DNA of 36,849 bases, taken from Flavobacteriaceae bacterium. Lineage in GTDB: Bacteria > Bacteroidota > Bacteroidia > Flavobacteriales > Flavobacteriaceae. The notes beneath the pieces were generated by a model that worked only from the letters and a program-made list of their open reading frames with translations, was not told the DNA's origin and did not search any database. Shown piece by piece: positions 16,378 through 26,400 of this stretch. Position 1 is the first letter of the stretch, and each line of letters opens with the position of its first letter. Location of the stretch: positions 1 to 36,849 of the forward strand of contig CANGCT010000018.1 in assembly GCA_947452415.1 (NCBI GenBank). Direction: 5' to 3'. A program made the translations under genes and the position numbers.

Positions 16378-16521
16378 TTAATTAGCAATGATTTCGAAGT
16401 TTCGGTTTCCAATTTTCATGATACTTAAAGCTCTTGAGTAATTAATAATGAAATTAATTGTTTCTTTTTTAGGTGTCATTTTGGTGTTTGCTAATGCTTT
16501 TTTAGAGTAAATTTTTGCCAT
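16378..16521 (-). CDS. 47-residue protein downstream of sigma factor
   Basis: Reading the minus strand from the ATG at 16521 gives a 47-codon frame, MAKIYSKKALANTKMTPKK and onward, ending GNRNFEIIAN at a TAA (16378-16380). It is basic in the first half and has no signal peptide or membrane segment; a helix is likely over TPKKETINFIINYSRALSIMK. It sits 56 bases downstream of the sigma factor gene on the same strand and ends three bases before the palindromic terminator, so the two are probably one transcript. I recall similar small proteins in Flavobacteria but no function. Its position invites a role linked to the sigma factor, which is inference only. Confidence 0.7.
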   Translation of the reverse strand: MAKIYSKKALANTKMTPKKETINFIINYSRALSIMKIGNRNFEIIAN

Positions 16522-16577
16522 AGATTAATTTAAATTTATATATGTATTATATAACGCTATAGCAAAGAGATTATTGT

Positions 16578-17162
16578 TTAATTAGTTAAAATAATATTAT
16601 TTTTTTCGATAATTTTTCTCAAGTTCATTAAAGCATAGCGCATTCTGCCAAGAGCAGTATTGATACTAACTCCAGTAAGTTCCGCTATTTCATTAAAGCT
16701 TAAGTCTTGATAAATTCGCATAAGTAGTACTTCTTTTTGATCGTCTGGAAGTTCTAAAATTAATTTTTGCAAATCTTTTTCAATAGCATCGGTTATAATT
16801 CTTCCCTCTACATTTAAAGAAGAATCCGTTAGTATAGAAAATACCGAAAACTCATCTGTTTCACGAAGCATTGGCATTTTTTTATTTTTACGAAAATGAT
16901 CTACAATAAGATTATGAGAAATTCGCATTACCCAAGGCAAGAATTTACCTTCTTCATTATAGGAATTTGATTTCAAAGTTTTAATTACTTTGATAAAAGT
17001 ATCTTGAAAAATGTCGTCGGCAACATCACGATCTGGCATTTTGGAATATATAAAACCATAAATTTTAGACTGATGTTTTTTAATTAATATAGACAAAGCG
17101 TTTTCATCGCCAGCTATATAATTTTTTACCAATAAAGCATCTGGAATTTGAATAGTAGCCAT
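16578..17162 (-). CDS. ECF-type RNA polymerase sigma factor
   Basis: The 194-residue protein has sigma region 2 (about 20-90: HQSKIYGFIYSKMPDRDVADDIFQDTFIKV, WVMRISHNLIVDHFRKNKK) and region 4 (about 135-185: LPDDQKEVLLMRIYQDLSFNEIAELTGV), with no region 3, as in group 4 extracytoplasmic-function factors. It redirects RNA polymerase to a specific promoter class. No anti-sigma gene with a membrane helix is adjacent; instead a 47-residue gene follows. The 287-base spacer upstream toward the glycan locus shows no gene; its only clear structure is a nine-bp hairpin at 17391-17411 without T-tract. Confidence 0.88.
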   Translation of the reverse strand: MATIQIPDALLVKNYIAGDENALSILIKKHQSKIYGFIYSKMPDRDVADDIFQDTFIKVIKTLKSNSYNEEGKFLPWVMRISHNLIVDHFRKNKKMPMLRETDEFSVFSILTDSSLNVEGRIITDAIEKDLQKLILELPDDQKEVLLMRIYQDLSFNEIAELTGVSINTALGRMRYALMNLRKIIEKNNIILTN

Positions 17163-17449
17163 AAAATTACCTTTTAGTATTGTGTTAAAAAATCTAAATA
17201 TTTTTTCTAAAAGTAATTTTTTTCGATAGGCGACTGTTAATTTTGATTAAATTATTTCCAAATATAACTTAATAATTTCTTAATATCCAAATACAAAATG
17301 AAATTTTAACACTTTTTACACAATAAACACTAAAAAAGAGCAGATATTATGAATAATAAACCAATAAAAGTGTTTTCTATAATTACCAATCAAATAATTA
17401 AGAATTATTTGCACCTAAAAAACATGAAAAATGTGCTAAAATTGTTCAT

Positions 17450-19153
17450 TTATTGAATACTAATTTTTTTGACGATTCTTTCATTTCCTGAATAAACTGA
17501 AATAAGATAGATTCCCGAGGTTAAACTGGAAACGTCAATAGAATTAGTATTTGTTTCGTTTTTTATTACTAAATTACCTAATATATCATATAATTCAACC
17601 TTATCAATATTAATAGAGGAAGTAATATTTATTATATTCGTTACGGGATTTGGAAAAGAAATTTGGTTCAATTGGGAAAAAGTATCTAATTGTAAAGCGC
17701 AGGAACTTCCTACTACATAAGAATAATAATTTGTTACCGATAACCCACCAGCATAAGCAAATTTTACTGCATAATTAATAGTAGAACCAATAGTTTGTCC
17801 AGTAATTGTAGATGTAAATATGTTTCCAGAAACATTTGTCATATAAGTTTGCGTAAAAGGAGATTGTTTCCATAATATTGCTACTACTCCTACTTTATCA
17901 GTATCTAAAAGTCCATAAGTGATTTTAACGTCGGTTCCATTAGTTTGAAATTCATAATTGTAACCTGTTGAGAAAGTTCCTTGTTGCGCCAAATTAGAAG
18001 TCCCTGAGCATATTAGTGTAGAATTTGCTAAAGTTGTTGCACTAATAATAATCGGATTGTTTGCAGCTGCATTACCAGATAAATCATTTGCTGTAACAGT
18101 AAAACTATAATAGGTACTCGGATTAAGACCAGTAATTATAAGCGATTTTTGAACTCCAGAAGCTCCTGCCATTCCGTTAGAAACACTTCCGTAAGCTACA
18201 TTATACCCAATTGTACCTGAATTGTCGGTGGCATTTAACAATAATTCTACTGATGTGCTTGTAATAGCACCTATGGAAGCCGTAAAATTTAATGGTGGTT
18301 GATTGTCAATGGCTGTATTTTGATATACTCGAACGTAGTCTACTAACATTGAACTTTGATTGTAACTATCAGGTACAGTACCAGCAACTCCACCAAGAGC
18401 AACATTCAATAAAATAAATTGTTCTAAATTGAAAGGCCAAGTACTAGCATTTTTAACTGATGGATTATAAGTGTAATAAGGAACTCCATCTAGTAGAAAC
18501 GTTAATTGATAGGGGGACCAATTTAAGGAATAGATGTGGTAACTGTTTGCTAAATCGGAAGCTATAATACCTCCATTATTAACAGAAGCTCCAAAGGAGG
18601 AAGGTGTATGTAAAGTACTCTGAATATAATTGATATTTTGTCCTTCAAAAATTCCATGTTCCATAATATCAATTTCACCACAAGCTGGCCAATCCGTTGT
18701 GCCAAAATTAGAAGCAAAATAACCACCTGGTTCGTTTACATTTTTACCCAACATCCATATTGCAGGCCAAGTACCAGCGTCTAAAGGTAATTTTGCACGT
18801 ACATCTACACGACCATATTTGAAAGCAAATTTAGAATTTAACCGTGCGGAAGTATATTGTTTGGTAATTCCTTGATCAGTATATGTCTCTTTTTTTGCTA
18901 CTATGTTTAACATTCCGGATTCTACAAAAGAATTGGTTAATTGATCCGTATAATGTTGTACTTCACTATTAAACCAGCTTCCGCCTGCTGGCAATTGTGT
19001 TTGATGAAACCAATTAGTTGGATTTACAGCTCCATTGGTGTTAAATTCATCCGACCAAACTAAATCGGAATAAACAATGTCAACCTGTGCTAAACCGAAT
19101 TGATAAAACAGTAAAAAAGAAAAAACAATTTTAAACAGTGTACTATTTTTCAT
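17450..19153 (-). CDS. T9SS-secreted GH16 endo-beta-1,3-glucanase (laminarinase-like)
   Basis: The 567-residue protein has a signal peptide (1-22), then a GH16 domain (about 26-277) with catalytic Glu160 and Glu165 in GEIDIMEHG and the laminarinase-type tail LVDYVRVYQN. A fibronectin III-like domain follows (about 285-374), then a beta-rich module (about 380-485) and a type IX sorting domain (about 497-567, starting FPNPVTNIINI and ending in GIYLISVYSGNERIVKKI). It should hydrolyse internal beta-1,3 linkages in glucan and be released or attached outside the cell by the T9SS. It is the distal gene of the minus-strand locus, 53 bases after the symporter gene. Activity on mixed-linkage glucan cannot be excluded. 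Confidence 0.85.
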   Translation of the reverse strand: MKNSTLFKIVFSFLLFYQFGLAQVDIVYSDLVWSDEFNTNGAVNPTNWFHQTQLPAGGSWFNSEVQHYTDQLTNSFVESGMLNIVAKKETYTDQGITKQYTSARLNSKFAFKYGRVDVRAKLPLDAGTWPAIWMLGKNVNEPGGYFASNFGTTDWPACGEIDIMEHGIFEGQNINYIQSTLHTPSSFGASVNNGGIIASDLANSYHIYSLNWSPYQLTFLLDGVPYYTYNPSVKNASTWPFNLEQFILLNVALGGVAGTVPDSYNQSSMLVDYVRVYQNTAIDNQPPLNFTASIGAITSTSVELLLNATDNSGTIGYNVAYGSVSNGMAGASGVQKSLIITGLNPSTYYSFTVTANDLSGNAAANNPIIISATTLANSTLICSGTSNLAQQGTFSTGYNYEFQTNGTDVKITYGLLDTDKVGVVAILWKQSPFTQTYMTNVSGNIFTSTITGQTIGSTINYAVKFAYAGGLSVTNYYSYVVGSSCALQLDTFSQLNQISFPNPVTNIINITSSINIDKVELYDILGNLVIKNETNTNSIDVSSLTSGIYLISVYSGNERIVKKISIQ

Positions 19154-19206
19154 ATTCAGATTTGTTATGTTATTTTTTATAAATTTTAAATTGGAAAAAG
19201 AAAGTC

Positions 19207-20646
19207 TTAATTTTTACTAGATTTTTGTGCTTTTCTAGCCAGCAACTCTTCTTTAATTTCTTTCGCTTTAACTTCGGTTAGGTCATAATTTCGCATTACC
19301 CACATACCAATCAACGTACCTAAAATTGGAATACCCGAGAAGAATAGTCTCAAGCCCGAAATAGCCCCATCTACTTGAGTTGCTGCTCCAGGATGAAAAT
19401 CTACACAAGACATTATAACACCTGTTAATAATCCGGCAATTGCAAAACCAAATTTCACCATCCACCAGTAAATAGCTCCAAATATTCCTTCTCTTCTTTT
19501 ACCAGAAGTTAGTTCATCCATATCACAAACATCTGCTGTCATTGACATCATCAAAGTAAATAAACTTCCAATTCCAAATGAAAAGAAAGGTAATGCAAAT
19601 ATGAACATGTAAGGTTTTCCGGGAATGAATAAAAACCAGAGCAAAATATATCCCAAAATTGATATTCCTTGACAGACTAAAAATGTCATCTTTTTTTCCA
19701 TTTTTTTAGACATCCAAGACACAATTGGAATTACAATAAAAGTAGTAGACAAAGCTCCTATACATCCAAAAAGTGTTGGCCAGATACCTGAATCTGTAGT
19801 GTTTCCATTAAAAAGATAATAAACAACAATAAAAAAAGTAAAACCCGCAACTGTATTAAATGCATTGAAAATTAAGAAAGTAGCAATACATAATTTTCGG
19901 AAAGGCTTGTTTTTAAAAGCTTCAATAAAACTCGAAAAAATTTCTTTTAAACTGCCTCCCATTGTTCTAAACGTTAATGGTGAAAATTTAGTTTCCTCTT
20001 TTGTTGATTTACTTTTGATAAAAATAGCAGGAATTATAGCCAATATCATACAAGATATACCTACCCAAACCGCTAAGGTTCTTGTTGCTGTATCTGCATT
20101 GGGAAACCATTTTGGATCGTACATAATGACCCAAAACCATGGTGCAATTACCCATGCCCACTGTCCTATCCATTGAGATATAGCCATGATACTGGTTCTT
20201 TCGTGAAAATCATCACTCATTTCATAACCCATTGCTACAAAAGGAACACTAAAAATAGACAGACCCAAATAAAATATTATTGACCAAATAAGAAAGTAAT
20301 AAAAATTATAATCAATCCCATTATTTCTATATAATTGCCACATTATAATAAATGAAATTCCCATAATAATTGCCCCAATAAAAACATATTGTCTACGTCT
20401 TCCCCATCTAGAGCGAGTATTATCTGAAATAAATCCCATAATTGGGTCAATAAACGCATCTAATATTCTTGGCAGAAAATAGGTAATTCCCCACATCCAA
20501 GTAGGCATACCTAAATTTTCGACTAATACAACCATAAAAATACCTAAAGCTGCAGGAAACATTTGGTTAGCTAACATTCCTAATCCAAAGGCGATTTTTT
20601 GCCCCATAGAAACCAATCCTTTTGGGTTATTGTTGTTATTTGACAT
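19207..20646 (-). CDS. GPH-family sugar:cation symporter
   Basis: This 479-residue protein has about twelve membrane segments and belongs to the glycoside-pentoside-hexuronide (GPH) branch of the major facilitator superfamily. The family motif is seen at 67-85 (DPIMGFISDNTRSRWGRRR), together with a later MTADVCDMDELTSGKRREGI segment typical of the second half. It should carry mono- or oligosaccharide into the cytosol with a proton or sodium ion. Its place between the GH30 and GH16 genes, with 30 and 53 bases spacing, and the presence of a cytosolic phosphorylase gene, suggest short beta-glucan oligomers or glucose as cargo; this is inference. Confidence 0.88.
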   Translation of the reverse strand: MSNNNNNPKGLVSMGQKIAFGLGMLANQMFPAALGIFMVVLVENLGMPTWMWGITYFLPRILDAFIDPIMGFISDNTRSRWGRRRQYVFIGAIIMGISFIIMWQLYRNNGIDYNFYYFLIWSIIFYLGLSIFSVPFVAMGYEMSDDFHERTSIMAISQWIGQWAWVIAPWFWVIMYDPKWFPNADTATRTLAVWVGISCMILAIIPAIFIKSKSTKEETKFSPLTFRTMGGSLKEIFSSFIEAFKNKPFRKLCIATFLIFNAFNTVAGFTFFIVVYYLFNGNTTDSGIWPTLFGCIGALSTTFIVIPIVSWMSKKMEKKMTFLVCQGISILGYILLWFLFIPGKPYMFIFALPFFSFGIGSLFTLMMSMTADVCDMDELTSGKRREGIFGAIYWWMVKFGFAIAGLLTGVIMSCVDFHPGAATQVDGAISGLRLFFSGIPILGTLIGMWVMRNYDLTEVKAKEIKEELLARKAQKSSKN

Positions 20647-20676
20647 ATTTAAAAAAATTAAATTATACTTATTATA

Positions 20677-22170
20677 TTAAGGTTTTAATACTATAGTTTG
20701 TAATGCGTTCGCATTAATTGAAATAGATATTTTTTTGTTATTTAGATTAATTTCTAAATTTTGAATTTGCTCTGACGGGTTAAAAACTACCACTATATTA
20801 GAACCATCAGGATTTTTTACAGCGGTTGCAATAACGCTTTCGTCTTTTAATTTACAACCAATTTTAACCGCTCCAGGTCGGATGAATTTGCTAAAATGAG
20901 CCATTGTATAATATAAAGGAGTTAAGTAAACTTCATCTTTATCAGTATCTACAATGATTGGAGCAACACACCAATTTTTAAACCAATTGGGTCCTCCGTG
21001 AATATCTAATACCATGTTCCAATCTACCCAACCATCTACCCAATTATTTAAACAACCAATAATATCATTGGCATATCGATTGACTGGAGCGTATTTTGGA
21101 TGCAGATATTTTTCTTTTTCGGATGCCCAATCCCAACCCCAATCGGTGGCTTCCTTTCTCCAATACCAAGCATCGTCGTTCCAATGTGGAATTTCCGAAT
21201 CTACACATGCTTCTGTTTGAATTAAATATTTATTAGGTGCTTTATTATGGGCATATTGCAAGTCATCTGGAAATACTTCGTAGGTACTTTCATACCAATG
21301 AATAGCAGTTCCTGCATAGTATTTTGAAGATTTTTTATCTTTATACATTTCATCTACCCATTCTTTTATGCCAGCTCGATTTTGATCGTAACCGAATATT
21401 TTTACAGCAGCTTTTCCATCCGATTCCAATTTTGGTCCTAAATGATTTTCAACGAAATTAGTCATTTCTTTAGGTGTATAAAGCATACTTTCCCAATTAT
21501 TCCCATTTCCGTGTGGTTCATTTTCTACGGTTACTCCCCAAATATCAATTCCTTCTTTTTTATAGGCGTCGATGTATTTTGAAAAGTACAATGCCCAAGT
21601 ATCATAATATTCTGGAAGGAGTTTCCCTCCAACCCATTTTTTATTGTTTTTCATCCAAGGCGGTGAAGTCCAAGGGGATGCAATAATATTAAAACCTTCT
21701 TTTGAAATGGCTTTAGCTTGCAAAATCATAGGAATTAAATTATTATTTTTATCCTCTTCAATAGAAAAATGCTCTAAATTTTTATCGCCATCCACCATGG
21801 AATAAGCATATTGTTTCAAAGAAAAATCGCAAGAATTGATGTGTGTTCTAGTCAAAGAATAATTGGCTCCTTTTTCACTAAAATAGGCCTCCATTATTTT
21901 CTTTTGGTTTTCTTTACCCAATTTACTTAATAAATAAGCAGAAGATTCGGTAAAGGCACCACCGAAACCAGTAATTGTTTGAAATTTTTCTTCCTCATTT
22001 AAAGTAACTTCAATAGGATTATTTACCTCCAAAAATTTAGTTACTTTTTGCAACGAATTTCCATTGGAAGCAGTTTCAAAAACTTCAAATTGTGCGGCAT
22101 TTTGCTTTACTTTACAATTAGTCATAATTAAAAGTAGTAGAGTGAAAATTATATATTTTAATTGTTTCAT
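20677..22170 (-). CDS. GH30 lipoprotein, beta-1,6-glucanase or beta-glucosidase type
   Basis: The 497-residue protein has a lipoprotein signal ending at Cys19 (LLLLIMTNC). The (beta/alpha)8 domain shows the GH30 hallmarks: ITGFGGAFTESSA near 66-78, acid/base Glu218 in VTVENEPHG and nucleophile Glu320 in LIQTEAC. A small beta domain (about 420-497) closes the protein, as in GH30. Members from laminarin loci often cut beta-1,6 branches, others are beta-glucosidases; the sequence alone does not decide. It would sit in the outer membrane or periplasmic face. The start codon of this gene is seven bases after the GH17 stop, so they are one operon. Confidence 0.85.
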   Translation of the reverse strand: MKQLKYIIFTLLLLIMTNCKVKQNAAQFEVFETASNGNSLQKVTKFLEVNNPIEVTLNEEEKFQTITGFGGAFTESSAYLLSKLGKENQKKIMEAYFSEKGANYSLTRTHINSCDFSLKQYAYSMVDGDKNLEHFSIEEDKNNNLIPMILQAKAISKEGFNIIASPWTSPPWMKNNKKWVGGKLLPEYYDTWALYFSKYIDAYKKEGIDIWGVTVENEPHGNGNNWESMLYTPKEMTNFVENHLGPKLESDGKAAVKIFGYDQNRAGIKEWVDEMYKDKKSSKYYAGTAIHWYESTYEVFPDDLQYAHNKAPNKYLIQTEACVDSEIPHWNDDAWYWRKEATDWGWDWASEKEKYLHPKYAPVNRYANDIIGCLNNWVDGWVDWNMVLDIHGGPNWFKNWCVAPIIVDTDKDEVYLTPLYYTMAHFSKFIRPGAVKIGCKLKDESVIATAVKNPDGSNIVVVFNPSEQIQNLEINLNNKKISISINANALQTIVLKP

Positions 22171-22177
22171 TACTATT

Positions 22178-23428
22178 TTATTTTAAAGGAATTAAAACTG
22201 TTTTTTTTAACAACTCCTCATTTCCTAAAAAAGTTTTTTCAATGGTATTTCCGTCTCTTTTTAATTCCTTAAATGATCCTGAATCTATTTGATTCCAAAG
22301 TGCATATTTTACCTTTCCTTCAATAGTAATAAGCCCAAAATGATTTTCTGAACCATTGCTATTTAATTTGTCTTTCCAATTTTCATCAAATGCTTCAAAG
22401 AAAAAACAACTTATTCCTTGTTTTGCAGTCCAGTCCCGCATACTTTTATAATAAAGTCCTTGTTTATATTCATCAGCAGCTTTGGATCCTTCTGAACCAT
22501 ACAGACCATCCGAACTGGATGCCCAACCTGATTCCCCAATATGAATTGGTTTGTTTGGGCTGATTCTATTTACATAGCTTTTTACATTATTATATTGCGT
22601 TTGAGCATATTCTTGGGCTCTAGCCATTACTGCATCTACTTTTTCACTATCGGATAGCGACATTTCCTTGTTTGAAATTTTCCAAAAATCAGAATTATAA
22701 TGAGTTCCGTGAAAGGGATAGGTGTGCATAGAAACACAATCTACGGCTTTTATAACCTCCTCTAAATCTGTAGTTTGATAACTTTTATCTCCACCACCCC
22801 AAGAGGCAAAATCATCCGAACTTGTTATCCATAAATCTTTAGATATTTTATTTTGTTTTTTTAAATTTTGCAAATAATTTACCCATTTTAAAATTACGTT
22901 TGGATGCACATAATAATTTTCTGCCCATTTCACCATAGCTTCATTACCTACAGCTATTATTTTGACTGTTTCGGGATATTTATTTGCTAATGTTACAGTT
23001 GTTGCAATTTCTTTAGCATTTCGTTCACTTTCTGCATTGTGATCTGGCGTTTTTTCGGTCCAAGCATTTTTACAATCTATCCAAGCACCAAGCATTACAT
23101 ACATTTCAAAATGGGGATCTTCTTTTTTTAATTCTTGAATGGCTTTTAATAAATTAGCAGCTTCTTCAAAATGAACATTATAGGTTCTAATTAACTTAAT
23201 ATTTATTGCCGATAAAATTTTCAAATCCTCTTTAATTTGAACAATTGTTGGCTGTGTTTCCCTGGTGCTGGTTCTATAACCACCATAACACATTGCTAAA
23301 TAGTTTGGATTTCCCAAAATATCTTTTGCATTTAACAATTCACTACTATTATTTTTTTTAGCTACTTTACAACCAAAAACAATAAATAGTAAACCTAATA
23401 GAACAATATATTTACACCATGATTTCAT
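22178..23428 (-). CDS. GH17 lipoprotein, beta-1,3-glucanase type
   Basis: The 416-residue protein has a lipoprotein signal ending at Cys20 (FIVFGC). The TIM-barrel resembles GH17: AMCYGGYR at the first strand, acid/base Glu163 in AVGNEAMVKW, and nucleophile Glu299 in HIGESGWAS. GH17 enzymes cleave or transglycosylate beta-1,3-glucan chains. The lipid anchor places it at the membrane facing the periplasm or surface. It lies between the phosphorylase gene (38-base gap) and the GH30 gene (seven-base gap). The short loop composition does not allow exo versus endo mode to be stated. Confidence 0.85.
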   Translation of the reverse strand: MKSWCKYIVLLGLLFIVFGCKVAKKNNSSELLNAKDILGNPNYLAMCYGGYRTSTRETQPTIVQIKEDLKILSAINIKLIRTYNVHFEEAANLLKAIQELKKEDPHFEMYVMLGAWIDCKNAWTEKTPDHNAESERNAKEIATTVTLANKYPETVKIIAVGNEAMVKWAENYYVHPNVILKWVNYLQNLKKQNKISKDLWITSSDDFASWGGGDKSYQTTDLEEVIKAVDCVSMHTYPFHGTHYNSDFWKISNKEMSLSDSEKVDAVMARAQEYAQTQYNNVKSYVNRISPNKPIHIGESGWASSSDGLYGSEGSKAADEYKQGLYYKSMRDWTAKQGISCFFFEAFDENWKDKLNSNGSENHFGLITIEGKVKYALWNQIDSGSFKELKRDGNTIEKTFLGNEELLKKTVLIPLK

Positions 23429-23466
23429 TGATTTTTATAATATCTTATTTGTTTTAGTTAACGAAA

Positions 23467-26400
23467 TTATTTCAATTCAGTTTCTAAAAGATGTACAATG
23501 ATTTGGTTAATTTCCCCTGTTCTTCCAAACAATTGTTGGCTTATTTTACTATCCAAATGAGATGCCTCCAACTTTATAGTAGTTGAATTGTTGTATATAA
23601 TTTCAATACTATTAGTGCTTCCTATTTTATAAACAATCGGAATTTGGCAATAGGTGAACCCAAGAGATTTTTTTTCTAAATCGATAGATTTAGTATTAAA
23701 ATAAATATCCACATAATGGAATTGTTTCGATTCCGATAAAAATTCGTCTTTTCGTAATAAATAAGGAGTAAAAAATAGATTACCATTTTTTACAGAAACA
23801 CCTAATTCTCCAAAACGACTTAATATATCTTCTTTTACTTGCCCTGTCATCCCGGGCTGTTGTGCTCCTTTTCCTGCTGGTGTATGCGAATACGGATCTG
23901 TAGGAAAGGCACCATAAAGTGCTGGCGATTTGTGCACACCAATTCCAGCATTTATTTCGTAATAATGTTCCAATAGACGCCCAATTACCTCAGGAGATTC
24001 TTTGTCTTCAATAGCTTTGAAACAACATTCTTGCACTGCTAATTGCAGTTTGGATACCATGTGCCAATAGATAGATCCCAATCCTTCATAGCCATAAAAA
24101 GTTCCTGAACGACCTGTAAATGCTTTATGATTAAATACATTTTCGAAAATTTCAATTACCTTATCGGATTCTTTTTCAATTAAAGATTGGTATTCTTTTT
24201 GATATTTTAATTCTTCTAATGCTACTTTTAAATCTTTTGCGTTATTGAAATTTCCATTAAAATGATAGTTTCCATCGCAATCCATTTTAACAACTTGTGT
24301 ATTCTTATTTGTTATAAGATGGGTTAACAATTGGGAATTATCAACTGCCTCTTTAGCAATAGTGTTTTTTTCTAAGAATTTAGATAATTCTTTATTTGGA
24401 TACAACAAATAACTGTATTGATCTACTCTAAATAATTTACTATTTTTTAATGCGTCTAAAACGGCTAATGCATCTTTAGAATTTAAATATCCCGAGCTAA
24501 GCACCGCAACTTGACCTTCTAACATTTCACTTAAATAAGAAATAGATATCTCGTTATCGTTTTTAATGGTCATTAAATTATAGGCATGGAATAAATTGTC
24601 TTCTCTTTTATTGGCATTGATAGAATGGTCAATAAAATCCAAACATACTTGAGTAAATGTTTTCAAACCCGCCATGGAATGGGTTCTTTTTTTACCCCAA
24701 AAGCCACTATTATAAACTTGATAACGATAATCGGAAGCAGCTTTACCTAAACGATCTAATATTTTTCTTCGGGATTGATTGTCTATTTTTCCTGCAAGTA
24801 AAGGTTTGTTTTCAACTAAACATTGTCTTACTTCATGGTAAAATTCTACCATTTCGTTAGAAATCTTAATGTTTTCTAGATTAGAATTATCTAATAATTG
24901 TTGGAAGAATATTAAAAATCTTCTCATGTAATAAAGCGTAACCATAGAAACACCATTACCCACCAAAGCGTTATTGGCATCGTTCCATTCTGGTCGTTGT
25001 GTGTTCATCCAAATTCCACCTTCAGGAATAAAATTGGACATTTTAGACAAAACGGTAGCTAATATTTTTTCTATAAAATTTACATGATAAATTTCTTTAT
25101 CATTGCTATTTAACAAGGCACCATCGGCACCAATGGCATGTTTTCTTTCTTTAATAATGGACTCCCAATTGTGGTTATAGCCAACTGTGTCTTTGGAATT
25201 TTTTACTATTTCATCATACGATTTAATCGTATACGGAACTGCTGCATAAACAAAACATTCCTTTTCAAAATAAGTATCTAATTTATTTGGCTGGTGTTTT
25301 TCTATGAATTCAAGAAACTTTAATAAATAGATAATTTGGTGATCGCCCCAATAACCAATGTACGACCAAGGATTATCAGGCTCAATAGTTTCCCAATCAA
25401 ATCCATCTTTGGTAACCCTGTATGGATTGTACCCATCAAATGTAGAAGCATTTAAGAATTTATGAATCATACTATCAATAAATTCTGGATAGGAATGTGC
25501 TAAAGCTTCCCAGTTTTGGAATATATCGCGCCAGTTTCCTTGATAATCTAAAATTTTAGATCCATCAATTTCGCTTTGTGTATTGATTGAAAATTTATTC
25601 CAAGGGCGACTAGGATCTCCGTGACGTCTACTGAATTTAAGGGGCAAATATTCTAATGACAATCGTTCAAAATCAACATCTTTTTGTTTATCTGCAAAAG
25701 TTTTTAACGTTTGCAAAGAAAAAAACTCGGGTAGTTGTTGCAAACTATTTTCAAGATTTTGGTAAACAAATTTATTTGCTTTTATTAGATAATTGATAAA
25801 ATCAGGTTTTTCTATTTGATAATTAAAATCAAATATTCCTCCACGCATAATATTAAATAAAGTATTTGCAAAATGTCTTGTATCTCTTAAATGATCTGCT
25901 GTAGCTTGAAGTCCATCCGAAGAAGCATTAATTTTAATTAGTTTTTGAGTTCCTAATTCAACATCCTCTTTTATATCCTTTTCAAGATTTTTTTCGTTTT
26001 TAATTGTTTCAATAATTTGAACAATATCCGAATGATCCTGATTTACATTAGCAATAAACATCCAATCTTTTTGGGAATTGGAATTTAGCATTATTTCGGA
26101 ATTTAAAAAATAAGCTCCTTTTTCACCTTTAATATCCTTTTCGGGAACTACTTTTTGTTTTTTTCTAAAGTTAGAAAGTTGCAAAGAAGAAACTAAATGT
26201 ATTGGATTTTCTATTCCTAAAGACCAAACAATATTTGCTTTTAATGCTTCGCTTGGTTCGGCTTTATCTACAATTATGGCGCTTAAAGCAAAAATTCCTA
26301 ATCCAGTATTTTGTTCGAGTTCACTTCTTTTATAGGCATCTACCAAATTACTAGTTGTTGCTTGCAAATCACTATTTACGCCATAGGGCATAATATTTTG

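Noticed and set aside
17391..17411. Nine-bp hairpin with three-base loop downstream of the T9SS GH16 gene
   Set aside because: It lacks a T-tract on the minus strand and the stem is almost pure A/T, so I do not list it as a terminator, although its position would fit.
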